Source: Bacteroides mediterraneensis
Lineage (GTDB): Bacteria; Bacteroidota; Bacteroidia; Bacteroidales; Bacteroidaceae
DNA: 64,000 nucleotides
NCBI RefSeq assembly: GCF_025993685.1
Contig: NZ_DAJPEN010000001.1
Coordinates: forward strand, 1,302,001 to 1,366,000
Direction: 5' to 3'
In this document: positions 23,616-31,136 of the stretch, piece after piece
Position numbering within the stretch: position 1 is the first letter of the stretch
Layout of the letters: each line of letters starts with the position of its first letter
Notes under the pieces: model-generated
What the model was told of the DNA's origin: nothing
The model's input: the letters and a program-made list of their open reading frames with translations, nothing else
Database searches by the model: none
Position numbers and translations under genes: made by a program

Positions 23616-24065
23616 TTACCACTTCACCGGCTCCTGCAGAATCTGTCCGTCGGTGGCATCCTGCGCAGTGAACGCGTTCGCCTTGTACTGCACGCAAATC
23701 ATCACCAGCGGTTCCGTACCATTGTTTCGCACCGAGCGCTTGCCTTCGGGAGCCACGCGCACCACGCTTCCTTCCGCCACGGGGAATACCTTCCCGTCTA
23801 CCTGAAATTCTCCCTTTCCGCTCACGAAGATATACAGTTCCTCGTGCGTCTGGTGCGTGTGAAGGAAGCCGGTCTCCTTTCCCGGGGCGAACGACTGGAA
23901 CGAGATTTCCGCGCCCGTGGCCTGCAACGCCTGTCCCATGAACACCTTTCCCTGGATTTCCATTTCCGGAGCTACCGGCAATACATACTCGTTCAATTCG
24001 CTGAATGAACCTGTGGATACGGCGGAAAAATGTGCGCCTGCTGCAATTTGCTGAATCTGTTTCAT
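23616..24065 (-). CDS. cupin-domain protein
   Basis: A 149-residue single-cupin protein. The two cupin motifs are visible: GFLHTHQTHEELYIFVSGKGEFQVDG (first motif, with H, H and E metal ligands, residues ~66-92) and a second segment, EGSVVRVAPEGKRSVRNNG, in which the usual histidine is replaced, so metal binding may be altered. No signal peptide. It is divergent from the SnoaL-like gene across a 370-bp region with repeated GGTTAC motifs. Substrate unknown. Confidence 0.82.
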   Translation of the reverse strand: MKQIQQIAAGAHFSAVSTGSFSELNEYVLPVAPEMEIQGKVFMGQALQATGAEISFQSFAPGKETGFLHTHQTHEELYIFVSGKGEFQVDGKVFPVAEGSVVRVAPEGKRSVRNNGTEPLVMICVQYKANAFTAQDATDGQILQEPVKW

Positions 24066-24436
24066 AGTGTAACTGTTTTAATGATTTCACCGGCAAAGTT
24101 GCCATCTTCTTTCCGCTCCTGCAAGAAGGCACCTCCCCGTAAGTAGGTTACCGCGAGGTTACCAATGTTCACTGCGAGCCGGTTACGTCCGGCAGATTTA
24201 GGCTTTTTTTGCAGAGGGTATTTTCCGGATTGCAGACAAAAAATTTTTTCTTTCCACAACCGGCTGACATCCAGTAAAAGTGAGAAAAAGGTTACTAGGT
24301 GGAAGAAATGTAACCTCTTGTCTGTCAGGAAAGAAAGCACTAAGTTTGCACCGTAAATGCTGCGGAAGGGCACATCCGGCATGCCTTTCCTGCACCGGAA
24401 ACTTCCGCGGCCCGACCCTTTAAAGAAACAAGTAAG
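24066..24436. promoter_or_regulatory. divergent control region with repeated GGTTAC sites
   Basis: GGTTAC occurs at 24146, 24157, 24181 and 24290, and its complement GTAACC at 24310. The pair 24290/24310 forms an inverted repeat (GGTTAC-N14-GTAACC) about 25 bp upstream of a plus-strand -7 box TAAGTTTG at 24341-24348. The direct copies 24146/24157 are 11 bp apart, one helical turn. The sites lie between the divergent cupin and SnoaL genes. The nearby HxlR-family regulator (24922-25299) is a natural candidate to bind them. Confidence 0.5.
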
Positions 24437-24898
24437 ATGATGAAAAATGAAGTAACTCCCGAACAGGCATCCGTCCTGGAAAAAAACAAACAAGTCATGC
24501 AACAGTTTATCCGCTTCATCAACACGGGCGACCGCTCGGTAGGTGAAGCCATTATTGCCCCCGAAGTGATTTTCTATGCCCCCACATCACCGGAGCCGCT
24601 GCACGGTTTTGAAGGTTATATGGACGTGCTCCGCATGATGCGCGGTGCCATGCCCGATGTACAGTGGAAAGCCGAAGAAGTCATTGCAGAAGGCGACAAG
24701 GTGATGATTCGTTTCACGATGAGCGGCACCCAGACCCAGCCTTTCATGGGCATGCCCGCCACCGGCAAACCCGTCCGTGTGACGGCCATGAACATCTACG
24801 AGCTGAAAGACGGCAAGATTGTCCGCGAACACGGTGTGCCCGACCTCTTCAGCATGCTGATGCAGCTCGGCATGCTGCCTGCACCGGGAAGCAAGTGA
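24437..24898 (+). CDS. SnoaL-like/ester-cyclase family protein
   Basis: A 153-residue NTF2-fold protein of the SnoaL polyketide-cyclase/ester-cyclase group: NKQVMQQFIRFINTGDRSVGEAIIAPEVIFY, GFEGYMDVLRMMRGAMPDVQW, VMIRFTMSGTQTQPFMGMPATGKPV, and the final REHGVPDLFSMLMQLG are all characteristic. These small enzymes act on varied substrates and many have no known role. The start may be the first or second of two adjacent ATGs (24437/24440). It is followed by the convergent HxlR regulator. Confidence 0.82.
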   Translation: MMKNEVTPEQASVLEKNKQVMQQFIRFINTGDRSVGEAIIAPEVIFYAPTSPEPLHGFEGYMDVLRMMRGAMPDVQWKAEEVIAEGDKVMIRFTMSGTQTQPFMGMPATGKPVRVTAMNIYELKDGKIVREHGVPDLFSMLMQLGMLPAPGSK

Positions 24899-24921
24899 TT
24901 CTTCCGCGAGGAAAGAAGCTG

Positions 24922-25299
24922 CTACTCTTCTTCGGCAGCTTCGAACTCCTCCCGGTGTTTCATGATTGATTTGAGATGCTTCTGTGCCCAGTCGGTCAGC
25001 TGGACGATGAAAGGCACCAGCGAGTGTCCCGTCTCCGTCAGGCTGTACTCCACCTTGGGCGGCACCTCGGGATACACCTTCCGGTTCACCAGTCCGTCGG
25101 CCTCCAGCGTACGGAGCGTGCCCGACAGTACCCGCGACGACACATCCGGAATCAGTTTCCCCAGCTCGCTGAAACGCAGCACCTCGTGCTCGCTTAAAAT
25201 CAGAATGACCAGCAAAGCCCATTTGTTGCCGAAGCGGGCAATCACGTTCCGCACCGGGCAGATTTCGATAATGGTATTCTTTTCTTCCTTCTTTCTCAT
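24922..25299 (-). CDS. HxlR-family transcriptional regulator
   Basis: A 125-residue winged-helix regulator. The family pattern is clear: CPVRNVIARFGNKWALLVILILSEHEVLRFSEL, then SSRVLSGTLRTLEADGLVNRKVYPEVPPKVEYSLTETG, then LVPFIVQLTDWAQKHL. It keeps the N-terminal cysteine (CPV), which in several HxlR members senses aldehydes or redox stress. It probably regulates itself and the cupin and SnoaL genes. A promoter box TAACTTTG (complement of 25345-25352) lies ~46 bp upstream. Confidence 0.9.
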   Translation of the reverse strand: MRKKEEKNTIIEICPVRNVIARFGNKWALLVILILSEHEVLRFSELGKLIPDVSSRVLSGTLRTLEADGLVNRKVYPEVPPKVEYSLTETGHSLVPFIVQLTDWAQKHLKSIMKHREEFEAAEEE

Positions 25300-25344
25300 G
25301 GTTTATTCCTTTTGCCGGAGTGTCGGCCTTTTCGTTTTTCTGCC

Positions 25345-25352
25345 CAAAGTTA
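25345..25352 (-). promoter_or_regulatory. -7 box of the HxlR gene
   Basis: TAACTTTG on the minus strand, a TAnnTTTG match 46 bp ahead of the start codon. Confidence 0.45.
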
Positions 25353-25430
25353 GCAAATAACCCGCAGATACCGCCCCTAAAAATTTTGGAGAATTCTGTT
25401 GTTCATTTTTAATGTTTAGTAAAAACACGT

Positions 25431-25438
25431 ATTTTTGC
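25431..25438 (+). promoter_or_regulatory. -7 box of the restriction-modification operon
   Basis: TATTTTTG lies 17 bp upstream of the methyltransferase ATG at 25455, giving a very short leader. Sequence becomes AT-rich from here. Confidence 0.5.
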
Positions 25439-25454
25439 ATATAAAATAATTCGT

Positions 25455-26510
25455 ATGCTTTTCACAGAAACAAAATATTTAGACTATAAATTCCCTGTAC
25501 CTCAATATCTAGGGGCGAAATATATTCATAGAGGATGGATTGCTCAATATATTCCAGATAATGCGGAAACCGTTTTAGATGCTTTTTCAGGTTCGCAGTC
25601 TGTCGCATATATGTTTAAACAAATGGGGAAAAGGGTTATCACGAATGATTTTCTGAATTTCAATAACATGATAGGAAAAGCATTGATTGAGAATCCAGGA
25701 CATACGCTTGAAAAAGAAGATATAGATATTCTTTTTTCGGGAAATACCAATCCTGTGGAGTTTAATTTGATGGAAAAATTATTCTCTGGCTTATTTTTTG
25801 TTTCAGAGGAAGCTGCCTTTGCCGATGGTTTTCGTAGCAATGTTTCCCGATTGAATAATCCTTATAAACAAGCCTTGGCTTTGGCAGTAATGTGTCGGAG
25901 TATGACACGAAAGGTTACAATGGGGCATTTTGCACATACTCAGGCTTTGGTATATGCCGCAGATCCTGCCCGTATCAAGCGAAACAGGAGTCTGATACGT
26001 CCTTTAAAAGAATTGTTTATGGAGTTGCTCCCTGAATATAATGCAGCTGTGTTTGACAATTTTCAGAAGAATGTCAGCTACAATGAGAATATTTTGGATC
26101 TTCTTCCTAAGTTGACAGATGTAGACTTAGTATATTTTGATCCACCCTATTGTAACAGTCATGCAGATTACCAGTCTTTTTACCATCTATTGGAGACGTT
26201 TGTAGAATATTGGAAGGACAAAGAATTCGTAAATGGGACCAAGCGGTATGAGCCTAAAAAATATAGTGGATTTGACAAGAACAGTGAAGCACTTGGAAAT
26301 TTGCAATTGATGTTTGAGCGTGCAGCCCATATTCCTGTATGGCTTGTCAGCTACAATGACCGGAGTTTTCCGGACATAGATACGATGATACAAATGATTG
26401 AGCCTTATCGTAAAGTAAAAGTCGAAAGAAAAGTATATCATGCGGGTCGTGGAGGTAAAGGTAGTGTGGCCGGTAGTCATGAAATCCTTTTTGTGTGTAC
26501 AACCAAGTAA
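25455..26510 (+). CDS. D12-class DNA adenine N6-methyltransferase
   Basis: A 351-residue methyltransferase of the Dam-like D12 class. The SAM-binding motif is LDAFSGSQSV at residues ~40-50 (preceded by VPQYLGAKY, the family opening), and the catalytic motif IV is YFDPPYCNS (DPPY at ~229-232). It methylates adenine in a specific site, protecting host DNA from the partner endonuclease encoded 12 bp downstream. The pair is clearly richer in A+T than the flanking genes, indicating horizontal acquisition. The recognition sequence cannot be deduced. Confidence 0.9.
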   Translation: MLFTETKYLDYKFPVPQYLGAKYIHRGWIAQYIPDNAETVLDAFSGSQSVAYMFKQMGKRVITNDFLNFNNMIGKALIENPGHTLEKEDIDILFSGNTNPVEFNLMEKLFSGLFFVSEEAAFADGFRSNVSRLNNPYKQALALAVMCRSMTRKVTMGHFAHTQALVYAADPARIKRNRSLIRPLKELFMELLPEYNAAVFDNFQKNVSYNENILDLLPKLTDVDLVYFDPPYCNSHADYQSFYHLLETFVEYWKDKEFVNGTKRYEPKKYSGFDKNSEALGNLQLMFERAAHIPVWLVSYNDRSFPDIDTMIQMIEPYRKVKVERKVYHAGRGGKGSVAGSHEILFVCTTK

Positions 26511-26522
26511 ATATTCTGTAAG

Positions 26523-27611
26523 ATGACTAATTTTGAAAAGTGGGATAAAGAATTCAGGGCGCAGAACTTGTATGCGTTCAATAATAATACAAATGGGTTA
26601 CTCTGGCTAAAAGTGCGGGCTGTATGTCGGGGAAAGCAGATAAAACAATTTCTTGAAAATACTGGAATAAAACTTGATGCCACGACTCTTGCCGCACAGA
26701 ATGTGGAACTGTTTGAATTGTTGGAAAGCAGGTCTGACGCGATGTTGTTGCTTGATGCTTATTTGAGAATAAGAAATCATGAATGGTATCGTGCCATGAA
26801 TATTGATGAAGACAGATTGAAGGAGGATTTGTATAGGATACAATATTATGTGTGGGGTGGCGACCAGAATAATTCATTAGACAAATATTTGGTGAGTAGG
26901 TATGTCAAGGCTCTCAGCCGATATGAGGATTTGGAAAGGAAGCAAGCCGAAATAGCTCATAATGCATGGAATTACGTCCAGATAAGTTGGTATAATAACT
27001 GGACCTCATATCTGATTGAGTCCTTATTCAAACGTCATAGGAGAGTTGTTTCGGCTGTTGGTGAAATTAAGAGTGTAGATTTCTTTATAGACGATACCCC
27101 TATTGATTTAAAAGTCACCTTCTTTCCTTCTCAATACATGAATGAGAAATTAAGGGAGAAATTAGGAAAGAATGAACTTGCCTGGTTGAAACAAAAGGCA
27201 GGCGAGGCAGGAGTGAGCGTTGACAAGACATTTTCAGAAGCTCAACAGATGTATGCTTTGTCGGAAAAATTACAAGAACTGGGTCGTATGGATATTTTAA
27301 ATATGCTGAAGACTACACGCAAGGAAGTCGTAGACGATGCACGGGCAGACACAATGGAACTTATGACATGGCTGTATGCTCATCAGGGTGAAATGCGTTT
27401 TGGAGCAGAAAACAGGTTGTTTATTATACTTGTGGATACGACAGATATGAGCCAGTCGTGGAAGATGAAGCGGGCCTTTTCATTGATAGAACCACTGGTC
27501 AATACGTATTTGGATAATTTTAATTCCACTTCTTTGAAAGAAATCAATTTTTCTTTTAAAAAGAACTCCTACCGAAGTTTGTCTGATGTCTTGTTTGTGG
27601 TGAAGGAATAA
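26523..27611 (+). CDS. putative type II restriction endonuclease
   Basis: A 362-residue protein directly after the adenine methyltransferase (12-bp gap). A PD-(D/E)xK-like core is visible at residues ~178-200: VGEIKSVDFFIDDTPIDLKVT, where an acidic residue in the first strand is followed by the D-L-K pair of the second strand. The N-terminal ~170 residues are helical and basic, plausible for DNA recognition. No helicase or ATPase motif is present, so it is a type II rather than type I/III enzyme. The call rests mainly on gene context plus the nuclease-like motif. Confidence 0.7.
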   Translation: MTNFEKWDKEFRAQNLYAFNNNTNGLLWLKVRAVCRGKQIKQFLENTGIKLDATTLAAQNVELFELLESRSDAMLLLDAYLRIRNHEWYRAMNIDEDRLKEDLYRIQYYVWGGDQNNSLDKYLVSRYVKALSRYEDLERKQAEIAHNAWNYVQISWYNNWTSYLIESLFKRHRRVVSAVGEIKSVDFFIDDTPIDLKVTFFPSQYMNEKLREKLGKNELAWLKQKAGEAGVSVDKTFSEAQQMYALSEKLQELGRMDILNMLKTTRKEVVDDARADTMELMTWLYAHQGEMRFGAENRLFIILVDTTDMSQSWKMKRAFSLIEPLVNTYLDNFNSTSLKEINFSFKKNSYRSLSDVLFVVKE

Positions 27612-27687
27612 AAATCCCAATTTTTAGGTATTTCAAATCCGCGCCGGAAGCCGTTTCTTTGCCGTGTCAAATCAAACATGTAGCATA

Positions 27688-28194
27688 ATGAAGAAAACAG
27701 GTATTTTTTATGGCTCCACCACCGGCACCACTGAGTCGGTGGCCCGCCTGATAGCAGACAAGCTGGGCATTGCCCCGGCAGACGTACACGAAGTGACCAA
27801 GCTCGATACGGCCCTGGCCGAAAGTTACGAGGCCCTGATTCTGGGCACCTCCACCTGGGGCGACGGCGAGTTGCAGGACGACTGGTACGACGGACTCAAG
27901 GTGCTGCAAGGCGCCCATCTCTCCGGCAAGGTCGTGGCCCTCTTCGGCTGTGGCGATTCCGAGTCTTATTCCGACACCTTCTGCGACGCCATGGGCCTCC
28001 TCTATGAAGGCCTGAAAGACAGCGGCTGCACCTTCGTGGGCGCCGTGGACGACAGCGGTTACACCTATTCCGCTTCCGTGGCCGCAGCCGACGGACTGTT
28101 CGTAGGGCTGGCCCTCGACGATGTGAACGAAAGCGACCGGACCGACAACCGTGTGAGCGCATGGGCCGCACAGCTCCAAACCGAACTGGCCTAA
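27688..28194 (+). CDS. fldA: flavodoxin
   Basis: A 168-residue long-chain flavodoxin. The phosphate-binding loop GSTTGTTESVARLI is at residues ~8-21; LGTSTWGDGELQDDWYDGL carries the first aromatic isoalloxazine-stacking residue (~57) and FGCGDSESYSDTFCDAM the second region (~90-106). The FMN protein transfers low-potential electrons, for example to radical SAM enzymes such as ThiC and ThiH encoded nearby. The ATG at 27688 is chosen because the upstream extension is not family-like. The DUF2023 gene follows 38 bp downstream. Confidence 0.94.
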   Translation: MKKTGIFYGSTTGTTESVARLIADKLGIAPADVHEVTKLDTALAESYEALILGTSTWGDGELQDDWYDGLKVLQGAHLSGKVVALFGCGDSESYSDTFCDAMGLLYEGLKDSGCTFVGAVDDSGYTYSASVAAADGLFVGLALDDVNESDRTDNRVSAWAAQLQTELA

Positions 28195-28232
28195 GGAAAT
28201 TTCCCACAATCTCTCTTCTAAATCCGTAACCT

Positions 28233-28592
28233 ATGATGACCCCTGATATTCATCCCGTGGAACTGAAAGTCTTTCTCAACCATATCTATGAGCTGAAGAA
28301 AGGCGTGCGACAGATGGTGCTGTACACCACGAACAAACGCTACGAAGATTTTGCCGTGAAACGCCTGCGAAGCCAGCGCATCCAGTTTGTGATTCAGCCG
28401 GTGGACGACGAGCGCATCAATCTCTTTTTCGGCAAGGCAGAGTGCATCGACGCCATCCGCCTGATGGTGACGCGCCCCCTGAACCGTCTCACGCCCGAAG
28501 AGGATTTCATCTTGGGGGCCATGCTGGGTTATGACATCTGTGCCCAGTGCAAGCGCTATTGCACCCGCAAGACACGGAAAATGGGAGCCTGA
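28233..28592 (+). CDS. DUF2023 family protein
   Basis: A 119-residue protein matching the DUF2023 family: HPVELKVFLNHIYELKKGVRQMVLYT, RLRSQRIQFVIQPVDDERINLFFG and a C-terminal CAQCKRYCTRK. The CxxCxxxC arrangement (residues ~107-114) could bind a metal or an iron-sulfur cluster. The family is usually encoded directly next to flavodoxin, as here, so a role in flavodoxin function or maturation is likely but undefined. The start may be the first or second ATG. Its stop codon lies inside the terminator stem. Confidence 0.85.
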   Translation: MMTPDIHPVELKVFLNHIYELKKGVRQMVLYTTNKRYEDFAVKRLRSQRIQFVIQPVDDERINLFFGKAECIDAIRLMVTRPLNRLTPEEDFILGAMLGYDICAQCKRYCTRKTRKMGA

Positions 28593-28612
28593 CCGGGCTC
28601 CCATTCTTTCTT
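28581..28612 (+). terminator. terminator of the flavodoxin-DUF2023 unit
   Basis: Stem ATGGGAGC with GCTCCCAT around an 8-base loop, followed by TCTTTCTT. The left arm overlaps the last codons and stop of the DUF2023 gene. Confidence 0.75.
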
Positions 28613-29018
28613 AATTCCCTCTGTACGTAGAATATCCGTAAGGCGAAAGCGTGATGGGCACGTGGTAGTGCTTACTGTCCTTGATTTCGAACACCACCTC
28701 GATGAAGGGGTAGAACGACGGCTGCTGCAGCCGCTCGAAGTAGGGCGCCACGTGATACGTCAGGCGGTAGATACCCTTGTGGGCATCCGTTCCCTCCAGA
28801 AAATCCTTCACCCGTCCGTTCTCGTCCGTCAGTTTCTCTTCCAGCAGTGCCCAGGTCTTGCCGTCGGGCTGAAGTTGCGAGAGACTGATTTTCACACCCG
28901 CCGCAGGCTGTCCCTGCTGGATGTCCAGAATGTGGCTCGAAAGTTGGTACGTCTTTTCCTGTGCGAAGCCCACCAGGCTCCACACCAGCAGACAGAAAGT
29001 CCAGAATAGTTTCTTCAT
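28611..29018 (-). CDS. periplasmic 5-hydroxyisourate hydrolase (transthyretin-like)
   Basis: A 135-residue protein with a Sec signal peptide (LFWTFCLLVWSLVGFAQ). The mature domain has the family marks: LSSHILDIQQGQPAAGVKISL (first His), TDENGRV, YRLTYHVAPYF and the C-terminal HYHVPITLSPYGYSTYRGN, where the usual YRGS tail is YRGN. The enzyme opens 5-hydroxyisourate in urate breakdown. No urate oxidase or OHCU decarboxylase gene is adjacent, so its physiological substrate in the periplasm is open. Confidence 0.88.
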   Translation of the reverse strand: MKKLFWTFCLLVWSLVGFAQEKTYQLSSHILDIQQGQPAAGVKISLSQLQPDGKTWALLEEKLTDENGRVKDFLEGTDAHKGIYRLTYHVAPYFERLQQPSFYPFIEVVFEIKDSKHYHVPITLSPYGYSTYRGN

Positions 29019-29059
29019 GATTTTTTTCAGTTAAGGGGTTAAACAAGATTCAAACAAGA

Positions 29060-29078
29060 TTGTAACGGTTACAAATAT
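29060..29078. promoter_or_regulatory. 15-bp palindrome overlapping the HIU hydrolase promoter
   Basis: TTGTAACGGTTACAA at 29060-29074 is a palindrome around a central G. It is directly joined to a minus-strand -7-like box (CATATTTG, complement of 29071-29078). The sequence AACAAGATT also occurs twice just to its left. This is a likely operator controlling the hydrolase gene. Confidence 0.4.
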
Positions 29079-29176
29079 GCCAATTTTCCTCCTTTCCGCC
29101 AAGTTTCCCCTCCCGATGCCCCGCCAATTTTGAGGTTATTAACTAAACTCCTGCCGTGCATGTGCCGTTTCGCTTG

Positions 29177-29184
29177 TATTTTTG
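29177..29184 (+). promoter_or_regulatory. -7 box very close to the DUF454 start
   Basis: TATTTTTG ends only 4 bp before the ATG at 29189. The predicted transcript start would fall at or within a few bases of the start codon, implying a leaderless or nearly leaderless mRNA. Confidence 0.45.
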
Positions 29185-29188
29185 CGCC

Positions 29189-29554
29189 ATGAAATACATC
29201 TACCTGCCCCTCGGATTCCTGTCGCTGGCCCTGGGCCTTGCCGGCATCTTTCTGCCCGTGCTGCCCACCACACCCTTTCTGCTGCTGTCGGCCGCCCTCT
29301 TTTTCCGCAGCTCGCCGAGAGCCTACCAATGGCTGATGAACCACCGTCTGCTGGGCCCCTACATCCGCGATTTCCGGGAGTCGCGCGCCATCCCCCTGCG
29401 TGCCAAGATTATCGCACTGAGCCTGCTGTGGCTCACCTCCCTTCACTGCATCTTCCTGGTGTTCGATGCCCTCTGGCTCAAGGCGATGATGCTCGCCGTG
29501 GCCGTGGGAGTGACCCTTTATCTCTGTTCCTTCAAAACCAAACGAAATGACTGA
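29189..29554 (+). CDS. DUF454 (YbaN-like) inner-membrane protein
   Basis: A 121-residue membrane protein. Start MKYIYLPLGFLSLALGLAGIFLPVLPTTP is the standard DUF454 opening, with PVLPTTPF the most conserved motif, followed by FFRSSPRAYQWLMNHRLLGPYIRDFRE and two more hydrophobic segments in the last 45 residues. Function unknown. The stop overlaps the pabB start by 8 bp, linking the two genes. Confidence 0.88.
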   Translation: MKYIYLPLGFLSLALGLAGIFLPVLPTTPFLLLSAALFFRSSPRAYQWLMNHRLLGPYIRDFRESRAIPLRAKIIALSLLWLTSLHCIFLVFDALWLKAMMLAVAVGVTLYLCSFKTKRND

Positions 29555-30551
29555 TACCCTCTCTTTCTGCGGACGCGAGGAAGCCGCCGCCCGCATGAAC
29601 CGTTTCGGAGGCGAAGGCCGTCCGTTCTTTTTCCTGATAGACTATGCCGGCGAGCAATGCCTGGTGGAAGAACCCCACCGCCTGCCGCCCTCGGAACTGC
29701 TGTTCGCCTTTCCAGGCGCCACGAACGTGCCGGAGGAGGACCGCCGCACCCCGTATCCCGCCACCTTCCGCTGGGATTCCCGCCCGATGTCGTTTGCGGC
29801 CTACCGCCGCGGGTTCGACCTCGTACACCGTCACCTGCACGGCGGCAACTCCTTCCTGGTGAACTACACCTGCGCCACCCCCGTCTACACCGACCTCACC
29901 CTGCGGCAGGTGTTCGACCACGCCTGCGCCCCCTACAAGCTCTGGCTGCACCGCCGCTTCGTGGTTTTCTCGCCCGAAACCTTCGTGCGGATAGCCGACG
30001 GCTTCATCTATTCCCATCCCATGAAGGGCACGATGGATGCCACGCTGCCCGCCGCCCGCGAACGCCTGCTGGCCGACCCGAAGGAAGCCGCCGAGCACGC
30101 CACCATCACCGACCTCATCCGCAACGACCTGAGCCGCTTCGCCACCGAAGTGACCGTGACCCGCTACCGCTACCTCGACGAGCTGCACACCCATCGTGGA
30201 CCCCTGCTCCAGATGAGCTCCGAAATCCGCGGCCGCCTGCCCGAAGACTATCCCTCACGGCTGGGCGACCTCTTCTTCAGCCTCCTGCCCGCAGGGTCCA
30301 TCACCGGCGCCCCGAAGCCCCGCACCGTGCAGATTATCCGCGAAGCCGAGACCCACGACCGCGGTTTCTACACCGGCGTGACCGGCTACTTCGACGGATG
30401 CCACCTGGACAGCGCCGTGCTCATCCGCTTCCTGGAACAGCAGACGGACGGCACGAAGCAGTTCAAGAGCGGGGGAGGCATCACCTTCCGCAGCGAAGCC
30501 CGAAACGAATACGAAGAAATGAAACAGAAAGTCTATGTGCCTCTTTATTGA
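29547..30551 (+). CDS. pabB: aminodeoxychorismate synthase component I
   Basis: A 334-residue chorismate-binding enzyme that aminates chorismate to 4-amino-4-deoxychorismate for folate synthesis. The motifs HPMKGTMDA, DLIRNDLSRFA, GPLLQMSSEIRG, PAGSITGAPKPRT, GVTGYFDG and GGGITFRS are present in order. The N-terminal part is short compared with full PabB/TrpE, as in other Bacteroidetes single-domain PabB. The PIAGT-type loop and the partner PabC downstream (17-bp overlap) favour PabB over anthranilate synthase. Base composition is notably GC-rich. Confidence 0.92.
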   Translation: MTDTLSFCGREEAAARMNRFGGEGRPFFFLIDYAGEQCLVEEPHRLPPSELLFAFPGATNVPEEDRRTPYPATFRWDSRPMSFAAYRRGFDLVHRHLHGGNSFLVNYTCATPVYTDLTLRQVFDHACAPYKLWLHRRFVVFSPETFVRIADGFIYSHPMKGTMDATLPAARERLLADPKEAAEHATITDLIRNDLSRFATEVTVTRYRYLDELHTHRGPLLQMSSEIRGRLPEDYPSRLGDLFFSLLPAGSITGAPKPRTVQIIREAETHDRGFYTGVTGYFDGCHLDSAVLIRFLEQQTDGTKQFKSGGGITFRSEARNEYEEMKQKVYVPLY

Positions 30552-31125
30552 AACCCTCCGCATTGAAGACGGCAAGGTGTGGCATGCCCCGCTGCACGAC
30601 CGCCGCCTGAACGACACCCGCCGTGCCTTCTTCGGCCCCGTGCCCGACCTCCACGTGACGGATTACCTCCGTCCGGAAGCCTACACGGAACGCACCCGCT
30701 GCCGCCTGACCTACGCCCGCGACGTGGTCCGCGTGGAATACTTTCCCTACCGCGTCCGCCCCGTACACCGTCTGCAACTCGTGGTGCGCGACGACGTCGA
30801 CTACCGCTACAAACGGGCCGACCGCCGCGTGCTCGACGAAGCCTTCGCCCTCCGCGGCCAGGCCGACGACGTGCTCATCGTCCGCCACGGACTCCTCACC
30901 GACACCTCCATCGCCAACATCGCCCTCTGGGACGGATGCGAGTGGCACACCCCCGCGCGTCCCCTGCTGGAAGGAACCCAGCGCCGCCACCTCCTCGACA
31001 CCGGACAGATAAAAGAAACGGACATCCCGGCCGCCTCCCTCGGAAGCTACCGGCACATCCGTCTGTTCAACGCCCTGATTTCCTTCGGCGAGGTGGAACT
31101 CCCCGTGAGCCAGGTGCTGTATTGA
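30535..31125 (+). CDS. pabC: aminodeoxychorismate lyase
   Basis: A 196-residue PLP enzyme of fold type IV (branched-chain aminotransferase-like), which removes pyruvate from aminodeoxychorismate to give p-aminobenzoate. The cofactor lysine is in DYRYKRADRRVLDEAF (residue ~92), and LTDTSIANIALWDG is the typical cofactor-phosphate segment. It is shorter than the ~270 residues of E. coli PabC, as usual for this clade. It overlaps pabB by 17 bp, so translation is coupled. Confidence 0.9.
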   Translation: MCLFIETLRIEDGKVWHAPLHDRRLNDTRRAFFGPVPDLHVTDYLRPEAYTERTRCRLTYARDVVRVEYFPYRVRPVHRLQLVVRDDVDYRYKRADRRVLDEAFALRGQADDVLIVRHGLLTDTSIANIALWDGCEWHTPARPLLEGTQRRHLLDTGQIKETDIPAASLGSYRHIRLFNALISFGEVELPVSQVLY

Positions 31126-31136
31126 TATCCTTCGCG

